Below, one piece after another: positions 19,136 through 27,843 of a stretch of DNA of 64,000 nucleotides (position 1 is its first letter; every line of letters begins with the position of its first letter). The stretch is from the NCBI RefSeq assembly GCF_020731355.1, contig NZ_JAJFZK010000001.1, positions 1-64,000 on the forward strand, in the 5' to 3' direction. Made by a program: the position numbers and the translations under genes. This DNA is from Bacillus sp. REN16. Lineage in GTDB: Bacteria > Bacillota > Bacilli > Bacillales > Bacillaceae_L. Below the pieces are notes generated by a model. That model was not told the origin of the DNA, did not search any database, and saw only the letters and a list, made by a program, of their open reading frames with translations.

Positions 19136-21460
19136 ATGGAGAAGCAAAATTCAGACTGGATTCAGGAACAAGATAGACTTGAAGATGCGCTAAAGGTCAT
19201 AGAAAGTAAGAAAGCAGCTATCGAATCAATGGTGGGAAGCTTTAAAAGTGAGATTGTCGACCTTCGTAAGTCATTTTGGGAAGACGTAACTGTCAATCTT
19301 GATGAACCTGATGATGTCATTGAAACATTTCAAAGTATTAAACAGCAATCCGAGCTTATAGGTGAACGTGAAAGAAATCATCGGCAGATTTTTAAACAGA
19401 TTAAAATACTTGAAAGATTGAAGGAATCACCCTATTTTGGTCGATTTGATTTTGCCGAAAATGGAGAAACAAGTGAAGAAAAAATTTATATTGGAATTGC
19501 ATCCTTATTAGATAAAAACGAAGAAGACTTTTTAATCTTTGACTGGAGAGCACCTATCTCAAGTATGTACTATGACTATTATCCTGGGCCTGCTCAGTAT
19601 GAAACCCATTTTGAAACGATCGATGGGGAAATGACATTAAAACGGCAATTCATCATAAAAAACGGTAAGCTGAAAAGTATGTTTGATACAGGGGTTACGA
19701 TCGGTGATGAAATGCTGCAACAGGTACTTGGCAATAATGCCAATACACAAATGAAGAGCATTGTTGCTACGATTCAGCGGGAGCAGAATAAAATCATCCG
19801 AAATGAAAAAAGTCGTTATTTAATTGTGCAAGGTGTAGCTGGTTCTGGTAAAACGTCAGCTGCCTTACAGCGTGTGGCTTATTTACTATATCGGTATCGT
19901 GAGCAGCTGAGTTCTAATAATATTATGCTGTTCTCACCGAATCCCCTTTTTAATAGTTATGTCGCTACCGTTCTTCCAGAGCTTGGGGAAGAAAATATGC
20001 AACAATCAACATTTCAGGAATACGTTGAACATCGCTTAGGTGGTCTTTTTGACATAGAAGACCCATTTTCACAAATGGAATACTTATTAACAGAGATGGA
20101 TCAACCTAATTACGATGTAAGGCTTCAAGCTATTCATTACAAAGCAAACCTAGATTTTAAGGAACTCATTCAAACCTATGTAAAAGAACTTAGCGAACAT
20201 GGGATTCTTTTTAAAAACATTGGGTTTAAGAAGAAAAAGATGATATCGAAGGAAACAATTCAGGAGTATTTCTACTCTTTAGATCCGTCCATATCGATTC
20301 CAAATCGACTTTCGAAGGTTACAGAGTGGCTGATGAAAGAAGTGGTCAAATTCGAACGGAAGGAACGGAAAAAGGATTGGGTTCTCCAGGAAGCTGAATT
20401 GATGGAGAAAGAGGACCATCTTGAAATCTTTAAGCAATTGCAGAAAAAGCAGGAGTTTTCAAATGATACGTTTGATGATTATGAACGTGAGGAAAAGCTA
20501 ATTGCTAAAGAAATTGTGCGGAAGCATTTTAAACCAATAAAGGCTGCCATTAAAAAGCTGGATTACCTTGATCGCAAAGGAATTTATAAACAATTATTTT
20601 CTCATACAAAAGAACACCAGGTAACAGAAAAATGGAATGAAATTTGCTCTTCTACAATCGAAAAATTGACACAAAATCGCTTAAATTATGAGGATGCTAT
20701 TCCATTTCTATACTTACAGGATTTAATTGAGGGAAAGCAATCAAATACGAACATTCGCCATTTGTTCATAGACGAAGCACAGGATTATTCGCCGTTCCAA
20801 TTTGAATATTTAAAGCAATTGTTTCCAAATTGCCGCATGACCATCCTTGGCGATTATAATCAAGCCATCTATGCACATTCCATGAATGCACCAACTCTTT
20901 TATCACCGGAGCTTTATGAGGAAGACAAATCAGAAGTCATTCTATTGAAAAAAAGCTACCGTTCTACAAAAGAGATTGTTGATTTTTCAAAAGGAATTGT
21001 GGCTGCGGGGAATGAAATTGAACCATTTAACCGTTCAGGCGCTCTTCCATTATTCAAAGAAGTGGAAACAAAAGAGGATCTCCACAAAGAAATCTTAACA
21101 AAAATAAAGGCACTTCAAGGACAGGGACACGAAACGATTGCAGTGATTTGTAAAACAAATGCAGAAAGCAAGGAAGCCTTCAATGCGTTAAAAGATGAAG
21201 CACAGGTACGACTCATGAACCAAGAAACCTATCAATTTGATAAAGGTGTTCTTGTTTTACCAACATATTTGGCAAAAGGAATCGAGTTTGATGCAGTTAT
21301 TATTTATAATGCTTCAAATGAAGTGTACGGAAGAGAATATGAAAGAAAGCTTTTTTATACGGCTTGTACACGCGCTATGCATGAACTCCAGCTTTTTTCG
21401 ATTGGGGAAAGAAGCTTCTTCTTTAATGGTATTGGTAAGGAAGATTATATTGAAGTATAA
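19136..21460 (+). CDS. helD: HelD, RNA polymerase-recycling SF1 helicase-like protein
   Basis: A 774-residue protein, the length of B. subtilis HelD. An N-terminal coiled coil (about 1-75) precedes a split UvrD-like SF1 ATPase with Walker A in VAGSGKTSAALQR, Walker B in LFIDEAQDYSPFQ, and late motifs YRSTKEIVDFS and YTACTRAMHEL. HelD enters the RNA polymerase channels and, with ATP, frees stalled or DNA-bound polymerase. The ATG at 19136 has GAGGAG 8 bases upstream and is preferred to a GTG 9 bases earlier. Single-gene unit between two terminators. Confidence 0.93.
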   Translation: MEKQNSDWIQEQDRLEDALKVIESKKAAIESMVGSFKSEIVDLRKSFWEDVTVNLDEPDDVIETFQSIKQQSELIGERERNHRQIFKQIKILERLKESPYFGRFDFAENGETSEEKIYIGIASLLDKNEEDFLIFDWRAPISSMYYDYYPGPAQYETHFETIDGEMTLKRQFIIKNGKLKSMFDTGVTIGDEMLQQVLGNNANTQMKSIVATIQREQNKIIRNEKSRYLIVQGVAGSGKTSAALQRVAYLLYRYREQLSSNNIMLFSPNPLFNSYVATVLPELGEENMQQSTFQEYVEHRLGGLFDIEDPFSQMEYLLTEMDQPNYDVRLQAIHYKANLDFKELIQTYVKELSEHGILFKNIGFKKKKMISKETIQEYFYSLDPSISIPNRLSKVTEWLMKEVVKFERKERKKDWVLQEAELMEKEDHLEIFKQLQKKQEFSNDTFDDYEREEKLIAKEIVRKHFKPIKAAIKKLDYLDRKGIYKQLFSHTKEHQVTEKWNEICSSTIEKLTQNRLNYEDAIPFLYLQDLIEGKQSNTNIRHLFIDEAQDYSPFQFEYLKQLFPNCRMTILGDYNQAIYAHSMNAPTLLSPELYEEDKSEVILLKKSYRSTKEIVDFSKGIVAAGNEIEPFNRSGALPLFKEVETKEDLHKEILTKIKALQGQGHETIAVICKTNAESKEAFNALKDEAQVRLMNQETYQFDKGVLVLPTYLAKGIEFDAVIIYNASNEVYGREYERKLFYTACTRAMHELQLFSIGERSFFFNGIGKEDYIEV

Positions 21461-21463
21461 AAC

Positions 21464-21493
21464 TGGAGTCAGCAAATGCTGGCTCTTTAATAA
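21464..21493 (+). terminator. Hairpin after helD
   Basis: GAGTCAGCA / TGCTGGCTC, loop AA, followed by TTTAATAA. It lies 13 bases before the next start codon, so it may only lower readthrough. Confidence 0.6.
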
Positions 21494-21505
21494 GGTGGGA
21501 AAGCT

Positions 21506-22063
21506 TTGAAAAGATGTGGCTGGGTGAATGAGGATCCTCTTTATGTAGATTATCATGATCATGAATGGGGTGTTCCCGTGTACGATGATCGCTTGCTTTT
21601 TGAGTATTTGAATTTAGAGGGGGCACAGGCTGGTTTAAGCTGGTACACGATTTTAAAGAAACGAGAAAATTACCGAAAGGCCTTTGATAATTTTGAGCCA
21701 GCTAAAATCATTACATATAATGAGACGAAAATAGAAGAGCTTTTATCAAATAAAGGGATCGTCCGAAATCGGTTAAAAGTCAACGCAGTTGTCACAAACG
21801 CAAGAGCATTTTTTCGTATTGTAGAGGAATTCGGAAGCTTCCATACCTATATTTGGTCGTTTGTTGATGGAATACCGATTAAAAATCACTTTAAAACGTT
21901 AGATGAAGTCCCAGCGACAACGGACATTAGTGACCGGTTAAGCAAAGATTTAAAAAAGCGCGGGTTCAAATTTGTTGGTTCGACGATTTGCTATGCATTT
22001 ATGCAGGCAACAGGAATGGTAAATGATCATATTATAAGCTGCCATTGTTATAACCGTACATAA
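21506..22063 (+). CDS. tag: DNA-3-methyladenine glycosylase I
   Basis: A 185-residue base-excision repair enzyme of the Tag family (E. coli Tag is 187 residues). The N-terminus CGWVNEDPLYVDYHDHEWG and the segment GLSWYTILKKRENYRKAF are family signatures. Cys4, His17 and the C-terminal HIISCHC supply the zinc-snap ligands. The TTG start has AAGGTGGG upstream. Probably partly cotranscribed with helD, 45 bases away. Confidence 0.93.
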   Translation: MKRCGWVNEDPLYVDYHDHEWGVPVYDDRLLFEYLNLEGAQAGLSWYTILKKRENYRKAFDNFEPAKIITYNETKIEELLSNKGIVRNRLKVNAVVTNARAFFRIVEEFGSFHTYIWSFVDGIPIKNHFKTLDEVPATTDISDRLSKDLKKRGFKFVGSTICYAFMQATGMVNDHIISCHCYNRT

Positions 22064-22069
22064 AAGGAG

Positions 22070-22096
22070 GGCTTTCCTCATTGGAAAGCCCCTAAA
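22070..22096. terminator. Bidirectional terminator between tag and a small reverse-strand gene
   Basis: GGGCTTTCC / GGAAAGCCC, loop TCATT. It is 7 bases after the tag stop and just beyond the end of the convergent small gene. The flanking U tracts are weak. Confidence 0.6.
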
Positions 22097-22098
22097 AC

Positions 22099-22236
22099 TT
22101 ACATAACGGGTTCATCATCATCATCATCTTCATATAAATAACCCATTTCTTGTTCCCTGGTTGCTAATGTATTTGTGAGATCATGCCACCCCGAATATCC
22201 AAAAACGGTGTCAAGGAGTCTTTCAAATCGAGTCAT
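22099..22236 (-). CDS. Small acidic conserved-looking protein (45 aa), unknown function
   Basis: A 45-residue protein on the reverse strand starting MTRFERLLDTVFGYSGWHD, with a run of five Asp near the C-terminus (YEDDDDDEPVM). A GAGGTG ribosome binding site lies 6-7 bases upstream of the ATG at 22236. The good ribosome site, clean start and biased composition support a real gene; it looks like one of the short cytosolic Bacillus proteins. Function unknown. It lies between tag and proC, with its own promoter presumably in 22240-22345. Confidence 0.65.
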   Translation of the reverse strand: MTRFERLLDTVFGYSGWHDLTNTLATREQEMGYLYEDDDDDEPVM

Positions 22237-22348
22237 TGTTTTCACCTCTTTTTTGGATTAGTCTGTCCGTTCTTTTAAATTGTATGTATCATGAAAGTTT
22301 TTTTAACCTAACAATTTCCCTATAATAGGTGATAGAGGTGGATTATTT

Positions 22349-23155
22349 ATGAACAGAAAGATAGGTTTTATTGGCTGTGGAAAAATGGCTCAGGCGATGA
22401 TTCAAGGGATGCTTACTTCCAAGGTTGCAACCCCGCAGCAATTAATTGTAAGTGCAAAAACGGAGGATACCCTTCAATTCGTGGAAAAAACATTCCAAAT
22501 TAAAACTACTCAACATAATAAAGTGGTTGCAGAGAATGCTGATTATTTGTTTTTAGCTGTTAAGCCAAATCTATATGCGGAAGTGATCAACGAGGTTAGG
22601 GAAGTTGTGAAAGATAACACGATTATTATTACAATCGCAGCTGGAATTACGCTTGATTTTATCCAACAGCAATTTCAACGGCCAATGAAGACAGTACGCT
22701 CCATGCCAAATACGCCATCCTTGGTTGGTGAAGGAATGAGTGCGCTTTGCATCAACTCTTACGTGAGTAAGGAAGATTTATCTGAAATTATCCGACTGTT
22801 TGAAGGATTTGGGAAGGCTGAGGTTATTGAGGAACAACTCATGGATGCTATCCCCGCGGTGAGTGGTTCATCCCCAGCCTATGCCTTTTTGTTTATCGAA
22901 GCATTAGCTGATGGTGCTGTTATGCAGGGGATACCTAGAAAACAAGCATACAAGCTTGCCGCACAGGCTTTACTAGGTGCAGCAAAAATGGTCTTGGAAA
23001 CGGAAAAACATCCGGGTGAATTAAAGGATGAGGTTTGCACCCCAGGTGGATCTACCATTCAGGCGGTCGCAACCCTAGAAAAACAGGGCTTCCGTGCGAG
23101 TGTTATTGCCGCTATGGAAAGCTGTTCTCAAAAATCTAAAGAACTATCCCAATAA
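22349..23155 (+). CDS. proC: Pyrroline-5-carboxylate reductase
   Basis: A 268-residue NAD(P)H enzyme for the last step of proline synthesis. The Rossmann motif is IGFIGCGKMAQAMIQGM. The C-terminal dimer domain has AVSGSSPAYAFLFIEAL and CTPGGSTIQAV, both family signatures. B. subtilis has several paralogues (ProG, ProH, ProI); which one this matches cannot be told here. Single gene with its own terminator. Confidence 0.95.
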   Translation: MNRKIGFIGCGKMAQAMIQGMLTSKVATPQQLIVSAKTEDTLQFVEKTFQIKTTQHNKVVAENADYLFLAVKPNLYAEVINEVREVVKDNTIIITIAAGITLDFIQQQFQRPMKTVRSMPNTPSLVGEGMSALCINSYVSKEDLSEIIRLFEGFGKAEVIEEQLMDAIPAVSGSSPAYAFLFIEALADGAVMQGIPRKQAYKLAAQALLGAAKMVLETEKHPGELKDEVCTPGGSTIQAVATLEKQGFRASVIAAMESCSQKSKELSQ

Positions 23156-23165
23156 GAGGAAAAAG

Positions 23166-23199
23166 TCTGCAATTATCTTTTTAATTGCAGATTTTTTAG
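23166..23199 (+). terminator. Terminator after proC
   Basis: TCTGCAATTA / TAATTGCAGA stem with a U-rich 3' flank (TTTTTTAG). Confidence 0.8.
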
Positions 23200-23396
23200 T
23201 TGATTTGTTCGTTGAAAAGAACGTATAATAAAAATATGACAAATATTACAAAAGTTAGTAACAAATACAAGTTATCCAACGTCTAATGAGGTGAAAAAGG
23301 TTTCCTTCTTCATTCGTAAAAACTTCTACTTTCACTACACAATCTCTTCTATTCTCTATGCATCCTAGTCTATTTCCCATATATGAGAAGGCAAGA

Positions 23397-23462
23397 AGAA
23401 CTTACAGTAAATAGGAATATATTCTTTTTTCATTAATAAAATTCCTATGTAAGTTCTTTTGT
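23397..23462 (+). terminator. Long hairpin upstream of the VanW-type gene
   Basis: AAGAACTTAC...ATAGGAAT pairs with ATTCCTAT.GTAAGTTCTT, followed by TTGTT. It lies in the 377-base gap between proC and the VanW-type gene. It may be an attenuator for that gene or the terminator of an unrecognised short transcript. No convincing gene is seen in 23200-23396. Confidence 0.55.
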
Positions 23463-23532
23463 TAACCATTTTTAATATTTGTAACATTGTCCAAAAAGAA
23501 AAAAAGACAATAAAACTATGGGAGAGAGTAAT

Positions 23533-24459
23533 TTGAAGAAAACAACATTGCCATTATTATTAGGTGTTTTATTGATGAGCGGGTGTAGTCTCATTGAGAA
23601 AAAAGAGCCAGTAAGTGTGGAGCTCCATCATGTTGCACCTGTTGAAGTGATTGAAACAAAGCAAGTTACCGAAACACGAGAAGTTTCCATCATAGACCCT
23701 AGGGATAATAGTGTCATCGAAGTCCTAAATCGGGATGATTTCCAAAACGAAGAGGAATTAAGAGCGAAAGCCGCACAATTAGCAAGTGATTTAGCAGCCA
23801 CAATTGATCGCCCTATGAAACCAGTAAAACTAAGTAATACTGGAGAATTGCAGGGTGGAGAAAGCCGAATGATTTTAAAAGAAGATGAGCTTGTCAATAG
23901 AATACTAGATGATTCCATTTTTAATAAACAAGTTGTTCTTCCAATTGAGGAAACCAATCCAAATGTTACACCGGATCAAGTCCAAGGCATTAATGATGTT
24001 GTCCTAGGAAGCTTTACAACCTATTTCGATCCATCTGTAACCGGAAGAAACTTTAATATTACTAAGTCAGCAAATGAAGTTCACGATGTCGTGTTAGGAC
24101 CTGGCGATCGTTTTTCTTTTAACCATGTGGTTGGAAATGGATCCAAGGAGAATGGATATGCGCTAGCAACCGTTATTATTAACAAGGAATTTGTACCAGG
24201 ATATGGAGGAGGGATATGCCAAACTTCAAGCACTCTATATAATGCAGTTGCTAAAGCTGGCCTTGAGATCGTAGAACTTCACCATCATTCAAAACCTGTT
24301 GGCTATGTTCCACTAGGGGCTGATGCAACGGTTGCATACCCATACCTGGACTTTAAATTTGAGAATAATCGTCCGTATCCAGTTATCTTGAAAACAACTG
24401 TAACTGCTAGTTCAATTCAAGTTGAGGTTCGTTCCGCAGCGAATTATGTATCAAATTAA
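23533..24459 (+). CDS. VanW-domain lipoprotein
   Basis: A 308-residue lipoprotein: the signal MKKTTLPLLLGVLLMSGC gives a lipobox Cys, followed by an unclassified region (about 25-150) and a C-terminal VanW domain (about 155-290) with FNHVVGNGSKENGYA and PGYGGGICQTSSTLYNAV. VanW domains occur in cell-envelope proteins, including the vanB operon accessory protein, and their activity is not known. The TTG at 23533 is chosen because GGGAGAG lies 6-8 bases upstream and it gives a clean lipoprotein signal; an ATG at 23518 overlaps that site. A terminator follows. Confidence 0.85.
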   Translation: MKKTTLPLLLGVLLMSGCSLIEKKEPVSVELHHVAPVEVIETKQVTETREVSIIDPRDNSVIEVLNRDDFQNEEELRAKAAQLASDLAATIDRPMKPVKLSNTGELQGGESRMILKEDELVNRILDDSIFNKQVVLPIEETNPNVTPDQVQGINDVVLGSFTTYFDPSVTGRNFNITKSANEVHDVVLGPGDRFSFNHVVGNGSKENGYALATVIINKEFVPGYGGGICQTSSTLYNAVAKAGLEIVELHHHSKPVGYVPLGADATVAYPYLDFKFENNRPYPVILKTTVTASSIQVEVRSAANYVSN

Positions 24460-24471
24460 AAACATATTTAC

Positions 24472-24500
24472 TAGGTCAGCGTGGCTGGCCTTTTTTTGTT
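24472..24500 (+). terminator. Terminator after the VanW-type gene
   Basis: The stem GGTCAGC / GCTGGCC (one G-T pair), followed by TTTTTTTG. Confidence 0.75.
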
Positions 24501-24541
24501 ATAATATTGATAGTTTCGTAAATGAAAGGGGTTGCAATGTT

Positions 24542-25459
24542 TTGAGAATACTAGTTGTAGGGGCAGGAGCAGTAGGCGGGTATTTTGGAGGAAGACTACT
24601 CGAAAAGGGAGAAGAAGTAACATTCTTAGTCCGTGAAAATAGGTATAAACAATTGCAGGAGCATGGACTTCAAATAGAGAGCATTCATGGAAATGTGTCA
24701 CTGAGGCCGAAGACAATCAAGTCAGGTGAAGAAGCTGATCCATTTGACGTGATCATTCTTTCAACAAAACAGTATCACCTTGAAGGTGCTTTACATAGTA
24801 TTGAACCATATGTTGGCGAAGACACAATGATTCTTCCATTATTAAATGGTTACAGTCATGTGGATGTGATTAAATCTAGATTTAACCCTGACAACGTAAT
24901 AGGTGGTTTATGCTTTATCGAATCAACCTTGGATTCAGAAGGAAAAATTGTGCAGACAAGCCCTAACCATCGCGCTTTATTTGGAGAATTTTCTGGAGAA
25001 AGAACAGAACGTATTACCAAACTAGCCGAAACTATGTCTGGTACAAAAACAAATATTGATTTAAGTGACAACATTATTCGGGAAATATGGCATAAATACA
25101 TGTTCATCACTGGATTTTCAGGTCTTACAACTCTAATGAGATCACCGATTGGACCGATTCGTGAAGAGAAAAATGGTCAAAAGTTTATTTTACAGCTTTT
25201 TAAAGAAATCGGTTCTTTGATGCGGTCAATTGGTGCACCGATTGATGAAGATATTGAGGAAAAACATTTAAAAACAACGGATCAAATGACATTTGAAATG
25301 AAATCCTCGATGCAGCGTGATATGGAAAAAGGTTTGGATATTGAGGCTGATCAATTACAAGGCTATTTATATAAAATTGCCCAGGAAAAAGGGATCGAAA
25401 CTCCAATATTAGAGATCATTTATTCAAACTTAAAGGTTTATCAAGCACAAAGAGGATAA
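24542..25459 (+). CDS. 2-dehydropantoate 2-reductase-like protein (PanE/ApbA family)
   Basis: A 305-residue NADP-dependent reductase family member. The N-terminal Rossmann motif is ILVVGAGAVGGYFGGRL. The C-terminal helical domain includes TSSMQRDMEKG-like residues (KSSMQRDMEKGLDIEADQL), where PanE places substrate contacts. PanE reduces ketopantoate in pantothenate and CoA synthesis; Bacillus carries several paralogues, so the true substrate is open. The TTG at 24542 has AAAGGGG upstream; the longer reading from 24422 runs back into the previous gene and is rejected. Confidence 0.85.
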   Translation: MRILVVGAGAVGGYFGGRLLEKGEEVTFLVRENRYKQLQEHGLQIESIHGNVSLRPKTIKSGEEADPFDVIILSTKQYHLEGALHSIEPYVGEDTMILPLLNGYSHVDVIKSRFNPDNVIGGLCFIESTLDSEGKIVQTSPNHRALFGEFSGERTERITKLAETMSGTKTNIDLSDNIIREIWHKYMFITGFSGLTTLMRSPIGPIREEKNGQKFILQLFKEIGSLMRSIGAPIDEDIEEKHLKTTDQMTFEMKSSMQRDMEKGLDIEADQLQGYLYKIAQEKGIETPILEIIYSNLKVYQAQRG

Positions 25460-25469
25460 TGTTTGAAAA

Positions 25470-25497
25470 AGGTAGTGTGTAGACGCACTGCCTTTTT
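25470..25497 (+). terminator. Terminator after the PanE-like gene
   Basis: GGTAGTGTG / CGCACTGCC stem, loop TAGA, followed by TTTTTG. Confidence 0.8.
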
Positions 25498-25529
25498 GTT
25501 TATAATTGGGAAAAGTGGGGGTTCGCGCT

Positions 25530-25629
25530 GATTTATGGCCAATAAATTTCATTTACGGCTGTTAAATTGGATTTATGGCCAATAAATCCGATTTATAGCC
25601 AATATTTTGAAAATATAGCTAATAGCTTT
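25530..25629. repeat. Tandem 20-bp palindromic repeat array
   Basis: Five units of 20 bases start at about 25530, 25550, 25570, 25590 and 25610. The unit is GATTTATGGCCAATAAATYY; copies 1 and 3 are almost identical and the others degenerate towards the end. Each unit has partial dyad symmetry (ATTTAT...ATAAAT). It lies between two convergent genes. No coding sense is seen. Confidence 0.8.
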
Positions 25630-25644
25630 ATAACTCCATTTTTT

Positions 25645-25678
25645 TATTCAAAAAATACCCCCCTCAACAAGGGGAGAA
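25645..25678 (-). terminator. Terminator of the OsmC-family gene (reverse strand)
   Basis: On the reverse strand CCCCTTGTTGAGGGG is followed by GGTATTTTTTG, 8 bases after the osmC-type stop. Confidence 0.7.
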
Positions 25679-25685
25679 AGACATT

Positions 25686-26126
25686 TTATCCAACCACTTT
25701 TACAACTGGTTCAACCGTAACTTCGACATTGCCTTTCAGCGTTTGTGAAATGAAGCATGCCTTTTCTGCACGGTGGGCAAGCTGAATCAATTTTTCCTGT
25801 AATTCATCATCGGCTTGTTTGACAAAAATAATAGGTTTATGAACAATCTTTTCGAAGACTAAGCGCTTTCCATCCTTGCCAACGGTTCCCTCCGTTTCAA
25901 CCTCAAGATGAGTGTATTCAAGTTCACGGTTCGAAAGAATAGCGGAAAGGGTAAGCATATAGCAATTTGTTGCGGCAGCAATTAACAATTCCTCTGGATT
26001 TGCACCAATTCCAGGTCCGTCAAGCTGCTTTGGAGCCGAGACGACTGTATGGAGTCCATCAGTGGTAATCGTGCCCTCCCCATTTCTGTTTCCCATCCAA
26101 GTACCTTTCACAGTAAAAGAACTCAT
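25686..26126 (-). CDS. OsmC/Ohr-family peroxiredoxin-like protein
   Basis: A 146-residue OsmC-family protein. The two cysteines expected of the family are present (AATNCYMLTL and EKACFISQTL), which reduce organic hydroperoxides. The sequence looks more like the YhfA/SACOL1771 subgroup than Ohr. The ATG at 26126 has GAAGGGA about 9 bases upstream; an ATG at 26135 and another at 26144 give longer versions. Single gene, convergent with the PanE-like gene. Confidence 0.85.
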   Translation of the reverse strand: MSSFTVKGTWMGNRNGEGTITTDGLHTVVSAPKQLDGPGIGANPEELLIAAATNCYMLTLSAILSNRELEYTHLEVETEGTVGKDGKRLVFEKIVHKPIIFVKQADDELQEKLIQLAHRAEKACFISQTLKGNVEVTVEPVVKVVG

Positions 26127-26562
26127 ATTGTTCATTCCCTTCATCTATTTTTCTAACAATCTACTTCTATTATATGCACAAAAAATGGAAACAAGGAAGA
26201 GATATATCAGAAAAAACAAAAAGCTGATTTCGCATAAAACGAAAATCAGCTTAGTATACAAAGGGAATGCCACATATGCCGTCCCCATATTGTTTCACAA
26301 CCTGCACTCTCACAGGTGGGTGTTTGCATAAATTGCGCCACCTTCCAATAAATAAAAGGCCTGGTGTTGCAGTTTAATCTCTTAAACTCCCAATAAATTA
26401 GTATTCGGTTGAAACAATAGTAGGAAACAAACATCACAGCATGTATTGCTTATGTCTTTATTTTACCGAACCCTCTACTAATTGAAAATAGGTGGTTGTT
26501 ACCAAATTCATTCCCATTCAGTTTAAATTTGAATATAATAGACGTAGAAGGAGGCAGTGTTG
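26127..26562. other. Intergenic region with one hairpin
   Basis: About 435 bases between divergent genes. One clear hairpin, AAGCTGATTTCG / CGAAAATCAGCTT (26220-26252), is followed by little U on either side. No gene with a good start was found; the open frames here look accidental. Confidence 0.45.
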
Positions 26563-27492
26563 ATGACTTGTACGGATTTTACGTTTATGACCGATGACGG
26601 GGTCACGATATTTTGTAAAAAGTGGGAAAATGATGGTCAGGTAATACCAAAAGGAGTCGTCCAAATTGCCCATGGGATGGCTGAGCATATCGAACGCTAT
26701 GATTTATTTGCAAAGGGACTTACAATGGCAGGATATGTCGTTTATGGAAATGACCATCGTGGCCATGGGAAAACAGGTGCGAACTCAAATCAGGCGGGAT
26801 TTTTTGCAGATGAAAATGGGTTTGATAGAGTTGTTGAAGATATGCATCAGCTCACCAAAATTATGAAAAAGGATCATCCTAATGTTCCGATTTTTCTATT
26901 TGGACATAGCATGGGCTCCTTTTTATCACGGAGATACATACAAATCCATGGTGAGCAATTAGCGGGTGTGATACTATCTGGAACAGGAGGAGACCCTGGT
27001 TTCATTGGCAAAGTCGGACTTGGAATTGCCAAGTTTGAAATGAAGCGAAAAGGAAAGACAACCAAGAGTCCGCTTATGAATAAGCTTACGTTCGGCAGCT
27101 ATAATAAAGCATTCAGTCCAACTAGAACTGAATTTGATTGGCTTTCAAGGGATGACAAGGAAGTAGACAAGTATATCGATGATCCACTTTGTGGAGGAAT
27201 TTTCACAGCTGGCTTCTTCTATGACCTTGTAGGAGGAGTAGCAAAAGTAAATAACCATAGCGCAAATAAAAATGTTTCAAACGGCTTACCAATGTATTTT
27301 ATTGCCGGGGATCAAGACCCTGTTGGTAACTATTCAAAAGGAGTTCTCCAAGCAGCGGATCTGTACAAAAAAATAGGAATCAAGGATGTAACTGTCCAAC
27401 TGTATGAAAATAGCCGGCATGAGATCTTAAATGAACTTAACAAAGAGGAAGTATTTAATGATGTTATCAATTGGCTAGACTCGCACATATAA
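26563..27492 (+). CDS. Alpha/beta hydrolase, monoacylglycerol lipase / lysophospholipase-like
   Basis: A 309-residue serine hydrolase of the PldB/Hydrolase_4 family. The nucleophile elbow is GHSMGS, the catalytic Asp is in AGDQDPVG, the His is in ENSRHEIL, and the oxyanion HGM is in AHGMAEHIERYD. No signal peptide. It probably cleaves monoacylglycerols or lysophospholipids; the substrate is not certain. The ATG at 26563 is 8 bases after GAAGGAGG. Confidence 0.88.
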   Translation: MTCTDFTFMTDDGVTIFCKKWENDGQVIPKGVVQIAHGMAEHIERYDLFAKGLTMAGYVVYGNDHRGHGKTGANSNQAGFFADENGFDRVVEDMHQLTKIMKKDHPNVPIFLFGHSMGSFLSRRYIQIHGEQLAGVILSGTGGDPGFIGKVGLGIAKFEMKRKGKTTKSPLMNKLTFGSYNKAFSPTRTEFDWLSRDDKEVDKYIDDPLCGGIFTAGFFYDLVGGVAKVNNHSANKNVSNGLPMYFIAGDQDPVGNYSKGVLQAADLYKKIGIKDVTVQLYENSRHEILNELNKEEVFNDVINWLDSHI

Positions 27493-27530
27493 AAAAGGTG
27501 TCCCAAAGGCCTTAGCCTCTGAAACACCCG
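27493..27530 (-). terminator. Terminator of the small YjcZ-type gene (reverse strand)
   Basis: On the reverse strand GGTGT...AGGC / GCCT...ACACC is followed by TTTTTTAT. It may also serve the convergent hydrolase gene. Confidence 0.65.
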
Positions 27531-27581
27531 AAAGAGGAGATATTACAGGGATACGCGGTGGATGCGCTTAAAACCTAGTGA

Positions 27582-27680
27582 CTAGTAGCTTGCAAAAGAA
27601 ACTCCTACAATGATTAATAGGACAAATAGAACCACAATTAACGCAAAGTTGTTGTTGCGTCCGCCTCCATCATAGCTCAT
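27582..27680 (-). CDS. YjcZ/SscA-family small sporulation protein
   Basis: A 32-residue peptide: MSYDGGGRNNNFALIVVLF, then a hydrophobic helix ending GVSFASY. The Gly/Asn-rich head followed by one membrane helix ending near a terminal aromatic residue is typical of the YjcZ family of very small Bacillus proteins, several of which are spore-associated. GGAGGTG lies upstream of the ATG at 27680. It is too short for normal gene callers. Confidence 0.85.
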   Translation of the reverse strand: MSYDGGGRNNNFALIVVLFVLLIIVGVSFASY

Positions 27681-27799
27681 AGGTAGCACCTCCTTTTTTC
27701 AAGAGATACCATATAGTATGGGAGAGCAACGAATGTGAAATGGACAAACATGGAAAAATTGAAAAAAAGGTTCAAACCTATTTTTTATGAACGAACAAA

Positions 27800-27843
27800 A
27801 AACAAAAAACAACATCCTCTAATATGCAGGGGATGTTGTTTCG
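27800..27843 (-). terminator. Terminator of the TauE/SafE permease gene (reverse strand)
   Basis: On the reverse strand AACAACATCC / GGATGTTGTT is followed by TTTTG. It begins directly after the stop codon. Confidence 0.8.

Noticed and set aside
23290-23370. 25-codon ORF before the VanW-type gene
   Set aside because: The only Shine-Dalgarno-like bases overlap its start codon; no support for translation.
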